Positions 10,034 to 19,225 of a DNA stretch of 33,667 nucleotides are shown piece after piece. Under the pieces are notes generated by a model, which had not been told where the DNA came from, searched no databases, and was given only the letters and a program-made list of their open reading frames with translations. Positions within the stretch are counted from its first letter, which is position 1. Each line of letters opens with the position of its first letter. This stretch comes from Amylostereum areolatum (lineage: Eukaryota; Basidiomycota; Agaricomycetes; Russulales; Stereaceae), in assembly GCA_012932865.1 (NCBI GenBank), contig SAXG01000070.1:221531-255197 (forward strand). Direction: 5' to 3'. Both the position numbers and the translations under genes were made by a program.

Positions 10034-10776
10034 ATGTTACAACAAATTTCAATTTTTAATACTATTTTTAACGATGCCTCCACAACCATGGCAAATCGGA
10101 TTTCAAGACAGTGCTGCACCCGGATTTGCAGGTATTGTAGAATTACATAACACACTTTTCTTCTATTTATATAGTTTGTGTAGGTGTATTTTGAGTTTAG
10201 GTTCAATAATGTTCTACTATAATTCTAAAAATCACCTATTATTCATAAATATTTAAATCACGGTACATTAATAGAATTAATTTGAACAATTACACCTGCT
10301 TTTATTTAATTGCTATTGCATTCCCTAGTTTTAGATTACTTTATTTATTAGTGAAGTTATTTCTCCTACTATTACTATAAAGTAGTTGGTCATCAATGAT
10401 ATTGGTCATATGAATATTCAGTTTTGTAACTGAAAGTGGAGAATCTATAGAATTTGATTCTTATATGATCCCTGATTCTGATTTAGAATTAGGTCAATTA
10501 GATTATTGATGTAGATAATAAATTAATTATCCCAGTTGATTGTCATATTAGACTTATTATTACTGGTGCAGATGTATTCATTCTTTGCTGTTCCTTCTTT
10601 AGGATTAAAAGTTGATGCTGTACCTGGTAGATTAAATCAATCTTCTATTTTAGCTGAAAACTGGTACTTTTTATGGTCAATGTTCAGAAATATGTGGAGT
10701 ATGACATGGATTTATGCCAATAGTAGTTGAAGCTGTATCAGTTCAAGATTATTTAGCTTGAGTAGATGCTGCCTAA
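10034..10776 (+). CDS. cox2: Cytochrome c oxidase subunit 2, with many small indels
   Basis: The gene encodes the CuA-bearing subunit of complex IV. Its parts are all present in order: MLQQISIFNTIFNDA, PPQPWQIGFQDSAAPGFAG, ELIW with the ITPA hinge, VVGHQWYWSYEYS, the FAVPSLGLKVDAVPGRLNQ loop, an EICGV segment of the CuA site and the C-terminal VEAVSVQDYLAWVDAA. They lie in shifting frames. Comparison with the family shows about a dozen 1-2 base losses (for example near 10166, 10196, 10233, 10305, 10353, 10379, 10427, 10503, 10577, 10660) and one apparent 1-base gain near 10077. Residue identity between the indels is perfect or nearly so, which argues against a long-dead pseudogene and for base-calling error. 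Upstream lies a tandem copy of its leader. Confidence 0.9.
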
Positions 10777-11173
10777 TACAAATTTAATAGTTTTACTACA
10801 TTTATTTTTATAGCTACCCTCCTACCAGAATGAAGGTAGTATTCTTTTCTTTTTGCCCGTAAGTTTTATTTTATTTATACCCTAAAGTCTTTTGTTATTA
10901 ACTCCTTGTTGCTTATTAAGGTTTTAGTACAAAGGCCTAAGTAAAATTTATGAATATAAAACGGATTAAAGAGTAGAAATAGTAAAGTGTTTCTTACTTT
11001 AGTTTATTTAAAGTCAGCAAATACCGAACCCCTTTATTTAATTACTATATTTTTTATTTTTTATTTGATATAATTAATATTAAATATTTAATTTTTTTTA
11101 TATAATTTTTTATTCCCCTACGCCTTAAACCTGAGACTGGCCTTTAAAATATTATAACAATTAAAATATTAAT
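10777..11173. other. cox2 3' flank
   Basis: Holds a GC-rich hairpin at 10815-10838 (family B) and a GCCCG island at 10851. No gene or tRNA seen. Confidence 0.5.
10815..10838 (+). repeat. GC-rich hairpin element, family B
   Basis: CCTCCTACCAGAATGAAGG, starting 40 bases after the cox2 stop. Confidence 0.6.
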
Positions 11174-11448
11174 TAAAATTAAAAGGAGAAGATATTATTT
11201 ATATCTTGTTCAGTTTTATATAATAACTATATAAAATTGTTTAATATAAGGTTTATACTTTAGCAGATTCAAGAATTATTTTTAATTTAAGAATCCTAAT
11301 TTTAAAACTATTTTTGTACCTTCCTTAACTCCATTTTATATGGTGGTATAATGTGCGGGATAAAGTTTTTATTAGTACTTGTCACATTTTTGGCTTAGCC
11401 ATTGACCCTTGGGCTTACACACAAATTATAAAAAAATATTAACAAACT
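11174..11448 (+). repeat. Copy of the rps3 leader in front of orf112
   Basis: It matches 12521-12761: shared blocks include TATCTTGTTCAGTTTTATAT, AATATAAGGTTTA, TAGCAGATT, AATCCTAATTTTAAAACTA and a long block running from TTTTTATTAGTACTTGTCAC through GGCTTAGCCATTGACCCTTGGG. This copy carries an extra ~55-base segment (11314-11365) absent from the rps3 leader. It ends immediately before the orf112 ATG, just as the original ends before the rps3 ATG. Confidence 0.9.
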
Positions 11449-11787
11449 ATGCTTAAATTATTAAAACAAAATATCATCAAGTTAAAACCAGATGAAACTA
11501 CTAGCTATAAAGGTCTAACACATGGTTTTAACCTTCCTATGCTACCTCCTAAACTTAACACTTTTTATAATTCTATTATTATTAGAATATTAAGAGTTAT
11601 AGGTGGAATTTGTGTGTTATTATTCTTAACTAAAGGATATGATATATTTCCATTCGACATAAAATTTATTATACTTATTATCGCTCTGATTCAATTAATT
11701 CAAATGATTATAATAAGTATCATTAAAACAATATACGGAATTTATATTTTAATTTATAAACCTGAATTATTTAAAGTTAGAAAGTAA
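11449..11787 (+). CDS. orf112: small membrane protein behind a copied rps3 leader
   Basis: An intact 112-codon frame. It has a polar N-terminus (about 1-40, with GLTHGFNLPMLPPKLN), two hydrophobic segments at about 45-62 and 70-98, and a basic C-terminal tail (YKPELFKVRK). The tail after the second helix resembles C-termini of hypothetical proteins of fungal linear mitochondrial plasmids, from general family knowledge. The protein itself is not related to Rps3; only the leader is borrowed. A decayed relative of its N-terminal region follows at 11966. Function is unknown, with predicted inner-membrane location. Confidence 0.72.
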   Translation: MLKLLKQNIIKLKPDETTSYKGLTHGFNLPMLPPKLNTFYNSIIIRILRVIGGICVLLFLTKGYDIFPFDIKFIILIIALIQLIQMIIISIIKTIYGIYILIYKPELFKVRK

Positions 11788-11832
11788 CATTTAATAGGTT
11801 TGCGAGCCACCTAGCAACTATTATTTATTTAA

Positions 11833-12051
11833 TGTAGGGTGCGTTGTTACAGTTGGAACAGCTACTTTTTGAGTTTGAGGCCTAACTCTAGATGCCGTTT
11901 TATATGTCACCCCTCTTTACTTTTAGGAAGGGTAAATATAAATAGATAAAAGGTTTTTGTTCCTATGATGAACGAAGGTTTTAATTTTATATATAATCAA
12001 ACTGGTTTTTTACCTCCTAAAATAAATACTGAGACTTTTAGAACTAAATAA
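11833..12051 (+). pseudogene. Fragments of plasmid-type membrane ORFs
   Basis: Two pieces. The first, about 11836-11925, reads VGCVVTVGTATFWVWG then LTLDAVLYVTPLYF and a TAG, using TGA as Trp; it looks like one membrane span and a loop. The second, 11966-12051, is a complete 28-residue frame (MMNEGFNFIYNQTGFLPPKIN...) whose GFN...LPPK(I/L)NT pattern matches residues 26-39 of orf112. Together they suggest a second, truncated orf112-like gene in tandem. Confidence 0.5.
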
Positions 12052-12291
12052 TAACCTGATTCTTTTTTAAACAGTGTAACAACAGCTTAAAATAAACTAA
12101 GCCCTTAAGAAAAAACAAACTTTTGGAAATAAGTTTCTACTAAAGAAACTAAATAATTTTCTAATAAAATATAAAGTTTATCCCCTTTCCCATATTATTT
12201 TAAAGATTAATTTGGCAAAAAAATATTTTATCTGTTATTTGTTCATATTTTTTTATAGATCTAATGATTTAATTTTTATAAATTTATTGGA

Positions 12292-12312
12292 TTTTTGCCC
12301 GGAGGTATTATT
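12292..12312 (+). repeat. GC cluster, family A
   Basis: TTTTTGCCCGGAGGTATTA, matching the copies at 8267 and 12421. Confidence 0.7.
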
Positions 12313-12420
12313 AATCTTTCTTCTTATCTCTGAATATTTAATATAAAGGAGGAAAAAATATTTACGTTAAGTAAAGCATATACCTATGGTTTAAATTAAC
12401 CTTAATTCTTAATCCATTTT

Positions 12421-12441
12421 ATTTTTGCCCGGAGGTATTAT
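12421..12441 (+). repeat. GC cluster, family A
   Basis: Identical over ATTTTTGCCCGGAGGTATTA to the copy 129 bases upstream. Confidence 0.7.
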
Positions 12442-12520
12442 TTTGTATTAATAAATATAAATTTCTATATCTTTATTCTTATTAGCTTTAAGGATAGTTC
12501 CTAATATTTAAAATATAACA

Positions 12521-12761
12521 AAATTAAAAGATAAGAGATATTTATTATATCTTGTTCAGTTTTATATATTAATTATATATAATTGTCTAATATAAGGTTT
12601 ACACCTTAGCAGATTTAAGAATTATATTAATTATATAATTTAAAAATCCTAATTTTAAAACTAGTCTATACAGACAAAAGTTTTTATTAGTACTTGTCAC
12701 ATTTTTGGCTCAGCCAATGACCTTCGGGCTTAAAAATAAAACACACAAATAAAAAAAAAAT
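12521..12761 (+). promoter_or_regulatory. rps3 5' leader
   Basis: The leader immediately precedes the rps3 ATG and is the source of the copy at 11174-11448. It ends with a short GC-rich hairpin-like block (GGCTCAGCCAATGACCTTCGG). Confidence 0.6.
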
Positions 12762-13952
12762 ATGAATAATTTAAACAACACCCCACAATTAACAGTAAGT
12801 CCCTTAATAGGTACTTCCTTACAAAATAAAAATATTTCTTCACAATTAACAGATTTTTCTTTAGAATCAATAATAGAATTACAAAAAGAAATAGGTAATA
12901 AAAAAGAAATATCAAATAAACAATTTAAAAAAAGAATAAATGCTTTTTTAGATAATAATAATAATAAAACTATAACTTTTGATAATTTAATACAACAAGA
13001 ATCCGTAGGTTTACAAAATTCTAATAATTTAATGAGAAAAGTTTTTAAAGGTATAGTAATAGAAAATATAAATAAAAAAATCTTATCTCCCAAATTACAA
13101 GCTTTAACACAAATCACTAACTCATCACAGTCAACAGAAATAAATAAATTAATACAAAAATCAGCAGTAACAAACCTAAATGATAAAAACATTGAAGAAA
13201 CATTTAACACCAAAGAAATAATAATGAGTAAAAGCAAATTAATTAAATCAATAACACTATTTAATTCTACGTTTGCTTCAAATAATACTATAATGTATAA
13301 TTTTAATAAACAAAATAATAAAAATATTTCTGGTAGTGTTAATAATATTTATTCTATTTTAGAAGCATCATTTTTAACAATGTCTAGTTTAATTAGTAAA
13401 CCTATTTTATTAGTTCAGCCTAATGCTATTAAAATTCATTTATTTTTTTATTGAAAACCATTAAAAAAAAGTTTTAATAAATCTAAAATTAACTCTAAAT
13501 TTTTAATTTTAAATAAAAATAAATTACAAAATTTAATTGGAATATTAAGTAAATTCTTTAATAAACCTGTTGAATTAGATATAACTAGATTATATTATCC
13601 ACATTTTGATAGTAATATTTTAGCTAATTTTATAGGTTTAATTAGTAATATTTTTAAATTAAGATTCATTAATGCGAGATTATTTTTAAAAGCTAAAATT
13701 AAAAATCCTAATAAAAGAAGTAAACAAATTAGAAATAGATTAATTCCTTCTTTCCTTTCGGGTATTAATATTAAATCAGCAGGAAGAATTATGGCTAAAA
13801 GAACTAAAAATAGAATTAAATCTAAAACAATTCAAAGAGGAAGTTTAGCTAGAACTAAAACAAATTTAATTACAACATCTAGATTTACTAATAAAAATAA
13901 AACTGGTACATTTAGTATAACTGTAAAAACTGGACATCTAATATTAGATTAA
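12762..13952 (+). CDS. rps3: Mitochondrial ribosomal protein S3
   Basis: The 396-residue frame reads through one TGA (13452, Trp) to a TAA at 13950. The N-terminal half is Asn/Lys-rich and variable. The C-terminal ~150 residues carry the conserved S3 signature: LDITRLYYPHFDSNILA, then SAGRIMAKRTKNRIKSK and the basic tail with GSLARTKTNLI. It is a small-subunit ribosomal protein that binds rRNA and is normally the only ribosomal protein encoded in fungal mtDNA. It sits just upstream of rns. Long antisense frames over it are shadows. Confidence 0.93.
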
Positions 13953-14605
13953 TTAATTTTATTTTATTTTTTTAACAGCTTTTATCCTTTTGACTATTAA
14001 AAAGCTTATAAATAGATACAAATTATTAGATACAATATTTATAGCAATAATTATTAATAATTATTTTTTTGTTACTAAATAATTAGTATCTCCCTTATTC
14101 TGTATTTTCCCCTATTTTGTTTTACTTATTTTTACTTTTTTATATTAAGTTTGTATTTGTTATTTTTGCCTTTGCTTTTCTTTTTATAATTTTAAACTTT
14201 TTTTAAGTAGAACAAAGTTAAACTCAGAGAGCTTAAATTTATATTAATTTTTATATAAATTATTTCCTACGAACAAACTTTTGCCCTTAACTTTAATAAA
14301 GGAGGTTTATACTTTTTGTTGTTATTAATTATTTTGTTCTGCTTGGGACACAATTTTTATTCTACTGCCTCAAGAATGCGCAGTTTTGCTTTTTATATTA
14401 ATAAATAATTATTTATAAAATTACTATAATAAATTTATTAAACTATCGCTATCTTTTCTAGTTAGGAATTACAAATTAATTATTAAAAAAATAATAAAAT
14501 AGATAGTAAAAAAAAATTTACAAATTAAAAGAGATAGTAAATATTGTACAAAACATATATAATACAACAAATAGAAAACTTTATTTTAATATTTGTTTAA
14601 ATTAA
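13953..14605. other. rps3-rns spacer
   Basis: AT-rich and without a recognised gene or tRNA. A slightly GC-richer island at 14336-14385 (TCTGCTTGGGACACAATTTT...) is unexplained. The rns transcript probably starts near its end. Confidence 0.45.
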
Positions 14606-16300
14606 ATGTAAGAATTTAATTTTGGTTCTGATTGAACGTTTTTCAGTAGTTTAAGACATGCAAATCATTATTTCCGAAAAATTAATTTTAATTAGGAACT
14701 AAGGTGTAAGGGTGAGGATAGTAAATAAGATAGCCTATAGTCTCCGTAAATAGGAGATATTTTTTAAAAAAAGTAAATAGCTATATTTATAAAAAAGGAA
14801 ATTTTCTGCTATAGGATTCTATTTATGTTGTTTAGGTAGTTGGAAGGGTAATGGCCTCCCAAGCCGACGATCAATAGCCAAGTTTGAAAGAACAGATGGC
14901 CACATTGGGAATGAAATCTCCCAAGTAGTGTTAACTACCAGCAGTCAAGAATATTAGTCAATGCTCGTAAGAGTGAACTAGCTAACTGAAATCAATCTAC
15001 ATATAAATATTGATTGATAACGTAAGGGAAAATAATGATATTACCTTACTATTAGTGTCGTCCAAATCTGGTGCCAGAAGACTCGGGGAAGGCCAGAGAC
15101 GCAAACGTTAATCGTCTTAAACGGGCGTAAGGGTTTGTAGGCTTTTTAAATTTTCTTTGTGAAGATAGCCCAACAGATATTAATTAAAGCTAGAATCAAA
15201 TAGAGTTATATTATATAATGCTTAAAGTAGGTCAATTCCTAACATATTAAGTGGAATATTAAAAGCGAAGGCTTATTTTCCATAAATGATTGACGCTGAG
15301 AAACGAAGGTGAGAGAGGAAATAGATTAGATACCCAAAATACCCCTCTCTGTCAACGATGAATGGTGTTGCTAATTATAGAATTAGTAGCTATGTTAACA
15401 CGATACCATTCCGCCTTGTGAGTACGACTGCAAAGTTGAAAACAAAAAAATTAGTCGGTTTCGGAGCAAACGAATTGAAGCATGTTATTTAATACGATAT
15501 CGCGTACAACCTTACCAGTGCTTGCATTTTCTAAAATTAAAATAATATTTATTTTTTATTTATTATTTTATTATATTTTTTAGTTAACAGTGTTGCATGC
15601 TGTCTTCAGTCCGTATCGTGAAACTGAGTTATTCCGTTAACGGGCGAAATCCCTGTTGTTAATTCATTATTATAATTTTTTTATTTTATTTTTTTAATTA
15701 ATTTATTTTTTTATATTACTTAACAATTTATGATTCTTATAGAGTCATTTGGGGCTAAGACAAGTCGTTATGGCCCTTATGCACTGCGATAGACTGCCAC
15801 AAAAACTTTTACAAGTGAAGCGATACTGTTCCCTTTTTCTGAATAGTATTTTCGGAAAATATTAATTATTAAATATATTTATTAATAATTCTAAAATATG
15901 GGAAATAAGGAGGCTATATCTAAAAAAGTTAAAATATTAAATATTTAGTCGGATTGTCACCTGCATTCGGTGTCATGAAGAAGGAATTTCGAGTAATCGT
16001 TGATCATTAGGCGCAACGGTGAAGTTACTATCCGTGATGAACTAACTGTCGTTCGCTGGGAAGAAGTTTATAATGGAGGAAATTCTTACGAAATTTCAAA
16101 CTTTTACATAGTATTATAATTTAGTTACGTTTTTTAAATGTATTAAGACCTAATAATGGTCATAAGTTAGTTTTAAATTTTAATTTATTTTTAGTTTTAA
16201 AACTTCTATGTTAAGCAAATTAGTTTTAATTAATCCATTTAAATAACATCTCAAAAGTCATAGCAAGGTAGCCGTACTGGAAAGTGCTGCTGGAAATTAA
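14606..16300 (+). rRNA. rns: Small subunit ribosomal RNA
   Basis: Core landmarks of SSU rRNA occur in order: GATTGAACGTTTTTCAGTAG near 14630 and AAGACATGCAAATCATT near 14652; the 530 loop GTGCCAGAAGACTCGG at 15071; GATTAGATACCC at 15324; the AACGAATTGAAGCATG region near 15467; CGCGTACAACCTTACCAG near 15502; and the 3' AAGGTAGCCGTACTGGAAAGTGCTGCTGG block ending near 16292. AT-rich expansions at about 15530-15590, 15660-15725 and 16100-16250 fill variable regions. Both ends are approximate. No intron is seen. Confidence 0.95.
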
Positions 16301-16340
16301 ATTTATTATACCCCCTATATTTTGTTTATATATTTGGTTT

Positions 16341-16392
16341 GTCCGGAGGTATTTTTTTTATTTTTTAAGTTTGCCTGGAGGTATAATTTCTC
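16341..16392 (+). repeat. Two family-A GC clusters after rns
   Basis: TTTGTCCGGAGGTATTTTTT and TTTGCCTGGAGGTATAATTT, 30 bases apart, between rns and trnV. Each differs from the consensus by a base. Confidence 0.65.
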
Positions 16393-16399
16393 TTTAATA

Positions 16400-16470
16400 A
16401 AGAGATTAGTTTAGTGGTTAAAACGTTGGTCTTACACACTGAAAACAAAGGTTCGATCCCTTTATCTCTT
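16400..16470 (+). tRNA. trnV: tRNA-Val(UAC)
   Basis: Acceptor AAGAGAT pairs with ATCTCTT. The anticodon loop CTTACAC carries UAC, and the T-arm is AAGGTTCGATCCCTT. Confidence 0.9.
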
Positions 16471-16684
16471 ATTTTTTTTTTATTATGTTTTTACCTAATT
16501 AGCGTAATTTATATTTAGTTTACGCAAATAAGGATAAATAAATTTTTCTTATTATTTAATTTTATTTTTTAACTTTAAAAACTTTAAGGATATAATTTAT
16601 AAAATTTAAAGCTTTTTATACAAGGCTGCGCTGCTGCGCTTTGTTATATTTTTTATTTTTATAATTTTTAATTTATCTTTTTTA

Positions 16685-16768
16685 ACAAGTATGCCGAAAT
16701 TTGGTAGCCGGGTAAATCTTAGGAATTTATAATCAACGATTGTAAGAGTTCAAATCTCTTTACTTGTA
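16685..16768 (+). tRNA. trnL: tRNA-Leu(UAG)
   Basis: Acceptor ACAAGTA pairs with TACTTGT. The anticodon stem TAAAT/ATTTA encloses CTTAGGA (UAG). A long variable arm and the T-arm AGAGTTCAAATCTCT fit a class II tRNA. Confidence 0.9.
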
Positions 16769-17133
16769 ATATAAATTAATTACATTAATACAAATATAAT
16801 ATTTTACTGTTATTTAAGTTAATATTTTATTATTTTACTGTTATATTAGTACAAAAATTAATTTTTAATTATTATTTTAGTTAAAATTTGTTTATAAAAA
16901 ACATTTGCCCGAAGGTATATTTTATAATATTTATTTATAATAACAAAATATACTTAATCAAAAAAGAATTAAGGGCTATTAAACTTTGGGTACCGCTCCT
17001 GACCTTTAGGATGGAAGGGACAATAATTAAATTTTAAAGTCTAATACAAATATATACAAAATAATTTAATTTAAAAGAATGAAAAACAACAAAACCTTTT
17101 TAATAATTAAAAACATCCAAATTTTATTAATAA
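16769..17133. other. Non-coding region with GC elements
   Basis: No gene. It holds a family-A cluster at 16903-16918 (TTTGCCCGAAGGTATA) and a family-C element at 16994-17022 (CTCCTGACCTTTAGGATGG). Confidence 0.5.
16994..17022 (+). repeat. GC element, family C
   Basis: Core CCTTTAGGATGGAAGG; the CCTT and AAGG ends can pair. Copies lie at 17181 and 22227. Confidence 0.6.
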
Positions 17134-17182
17134 TAGTTGCGATCAATCAGACTTGAACTGATACTAATTAATTGTACAATCG
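17134..17182 (-). pseudogene. tRNA 3'-half remnant
   Basis: On the minus strand it reads GTATCAGTTCAAGTCTGAT followed by TGATCGCA, a perfect T-arm (ATCAG-TTCAAGT-CTGAT) and a 3' acceptor strand. No matching D-arm and anticodon arm are found at normal spacing; a GCGAT complement lies only ~40 bases away. A closely similar fragment lies at 22466-22496 (-). Confidence 0.5.
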
Positions 17183-17850
17183 CTCATTACCTTTAGGGTG
17201 GAAGGTCGACAAATTTAAAATACCTCCGCTCAAATGTTATTATACAATCTTTATCAACCCGGAGGATTGTATAAGCTTTACGAAATCAAACACCTAATTT
17301 TTTTAAAAAACAAATATTTATATGTTGTTTATATAAAAGAAAACAGTTAAATATAAATTTTCAAAGTTATAATTTTAGGTTTTATAATACAAAATATTAT
17401 ATTTTTACTTTAGATTAGGAAAATATAATTATTTTAAAGTTAGAGACAAATACTTGCCAGGAAGCAACTTACTGAGCGATATGTTTGGACCTAACTTAGT
17501 AAAAAATAAAATCTAATATTAGTACAACAGTCCTTCGGGGTAAACAACTGATTGGTTAATTCTTGAACGTGGCTAGTGTTAGACACTCAGCACACATAAC
17601 GAAGCAATCCTAATATAAGAAAATAGGCCTACACAAAACCCTAGTGATACCTTTTTTATAAAAATAGCCTCTTGCACCTAAAAAGGCCAGGCTACGATAA
17701 ATATATAAGTTAAATATAAAATCCTCCTTTACCCTTTTTTACAAAAACAGGAGCTAAATGGAATTTTAGAATTTACACACCCTATTTATTATAAATCAAA
17801 TTATTTATAATTAAAAAACAAAACATTAAATATAATATTAAAATTGTAGC
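17183..17850. other. Non-coding region with an unexplained GC-richer block
   Basis: Between about 17445 and 17720 the sequence is more complex than the surrounding AT-rich DNA (blocks such as TTGCCAGGAAGCAACTTACT and GAACGTGGCTAGTGTTAGAC, and a TCCTTCGGGG element at 17531). It has no long frame on either strand and no tRNA fold I can see. A structured RNA such as a mitochondrial RNase P RNA was considered, but no convincing conserved P4 pair was found. Elsewhere here: a family-C element at 17181, and ACAATC...GATTGT flanking a CCCGGAGG cluster near 17243-17272. Confidence 0.4.
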
Positions 17851-17955
17851 CCTAGCGGTACAAAATACTTGATAAAAAAAGTAGTTACGGTTATTATACT
17901 TTAAAATAAAATATTATTTTAATTATAATACAAATTTAAGAAACAAAAACAAATC
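17851..17955 (+). repeat. Copy of part of the atp6 leader
   Basis: Two blocks occur in the same order as in front of atp6: CGGTACAAAAT (17856 and 27305), then 29 identical bases starting AATTATAATACAAATTTAAG (17921-17949 and 27313-27341). Here ~55 bases lie between the blocks; before atp6 they nearly touch. Confidence 0.75.
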
Positions 17956-18451
17956 TAAAATTATAACTTTGAAAACTCAAAATTTTAAAAATTGAATCAA
18001 ATCAATAATAAATTTAACAATTTCTTTAGATTGGTTAACTATCTTTAAAAATAGTTCAAATACTCTTGTAAATAACATTAATTTTAAAGTAGATCCTATT
18101 ATATTTTAAATTAATTCTCCATTAGAAGCAGGTGATATTTATTTATTAGAACATAAAAATGAAATTTATAATTTATTAAATTATATTTTTATTTTAGATT
18201 TTATTATCATTTATTTAATTTTATTATTAATACTAATTTTTACTGTTAATTTAATAGCTAATAATAATTTAAATCTTATTAATTACCCTTTAGGTAAATA
18301 TTTAAATAAAATTTATTTATTTTTAATTAAAATATTAAAACTTAATAATTTTATTTGGATTTATTTCTTTTTAATTTCTATATTTATTTTTACTTTAGCT
18401 AATTGTTACGGTATCTATATATTATTATTTTTATTTAACTCCACAATATAG
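17885..18451 (+). pseudogene. Decayed membrane ORF behind an atp6-like leader
   Basis: One frame is open from 17885 to a TAA at 18107, and again from 18110 to a TAG at 18449. Neither part has an ATG start. The second part opens INSPLEAGDIYLLEH, where INSPLE matches residues 12-17 of Atp6 in this window, then gives three hydrophobic segments (about 18180-18245, 18340-18400, 18405-18445) with a short hydrophilic loop (YPLGKYLNKIY). That two-helix, Lys-rich loop, final helix layout resembles the C-terminus of orf197. It is interpreted as a broken plasmid-type membrane ORF with an Atp6-like head; near-cognate starts cannot be excluded. Confidence 0.5.
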
Positions 18452-18547
18452 TTTTTTCTTAACCCCAAATATTAAATATAAAAGAGAGTGTATGTTTATA
18501 AATTCATATTTCGTTAGACACTGTCGTAAAATATTATATATTTAATA

Positions 18548-18769
18548 ATGTTAACAGCTGCAAAATATATTGGAGCAGGTTTAGCTTGTTCTGGATTAAT
18601 AGGAGCTGGAGCAGGAATTGGATTAATTTTCTCTTCTTTAATTGCTTCAACAGCTAGAAATCCTCAAATAAGAGGACAATTATTTAGTTTCGCTATCTTA
18701 GGGTTCGCTCTAGCAGAAGCTACTGGTTTATTCTCATTAATGATTGCTTTCTTATTATTATACTCATAG
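18548..18769 (+). CDS. atp9: ATP synthase subunit 9 (c-ring proteolipid)
   Basis: The 73-residue protein forms the c-ring of F0. It has two transmembrane helices joined by the conserved RNPQIRGQ loop near residues 38-45, the Gly-rich first helix ([10 protein letters not shown]), and the proton-carrying Glu in the second helix (ALAEATGLF). Length and start match the family exactly. It is intact and without intron. Confidence 0.97.
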   Translation: MLTAAKYIGAGLACSGLIGAGAGIGLIFSSLIASTARNPQIRGQLFSFAILGFALAEATGLFSLMIAFLLLYS

Positions 18770-19225
18770 TAAAATATAAAGAAAACATATTATTATATGT
18801 TTAATCATTTTATTTTTTTATTTTTTTTTTCCCCCTATAAAAATGCTCGGAGGTATTTTAAATTTAAAGTAGTATCTATTTTTATTTTTGTCAAGCTAAA
18901 TCCACTTAAATATTATAATATTTAACAAATTAATTATAAAAAGATAATTAAACTGTAAATTTTTAAAATTTAATAAATAATTAACTAAAAAGATATTTAA
19001 ATTTATATAATTTTTTAAAAGAAGAATATTTTTAAATCTAAATTATTTTTATAATAGAAATTACAACTATAATAATATAATTAAAATTTTAATTATTCTC
19101 CTATACTCATCATTTTTTATGAACATAGGTTTATTTTGCACTATTTTACAGGCTGGTGATTCTCTTTAAAGTGAAGGGCGGCCAACAAAACACAGTCCCG
19201 GATTTATTAAAACTTTTAAACAAAA
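18770..19225. other. atp9-orf197 spacer
   Basis: No gene. A family-A cluster sits at 18843-18857 (TGCTCGGAGGTATTTTA). A GC-richer patch at 19148-19202 (GGCTGGTGATTCTC..., GAAGGGCGGCC) is unexplained. Confidence 0.45.

Larger units (their letters stand above)
12052..12520. other. Non-coding spacer before the rps3 leader
   Basis: No gene. Two identical family-A GC clusters (12292 and 12421) lie 129 bases apart, and an AATATAAAGGAGG motif near 12340 is followed by TTTACGTTA and AAAGCAT; the same order recurs near 26907. Confidence 0.5.

Noticed and set aside
10024..10206. Minus-strand 60-codon frame over the cox2 start
   Set aside because: Antisense shadow; the plus strand carries conserved Cox2 residues.
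10034..10776. cox2 as a true pseudogene
   Set aside because: Codons between indels are fully conserved and stop-free in the local frame, and no other cox2 is seen; read errors fit better.
12710..13237. Long minus-strand frame of 175 codons
   Set aside because: Antisense shadow of rps3; Cys/Leu-rich composition reflects complementing of Asn/Lys codons, and rps3 is clear on the other strand.
17445..17720. RNase P RNA gene
   Set aside because: No convincing pair of conserved P4 regions could be identified by eye on either strand.
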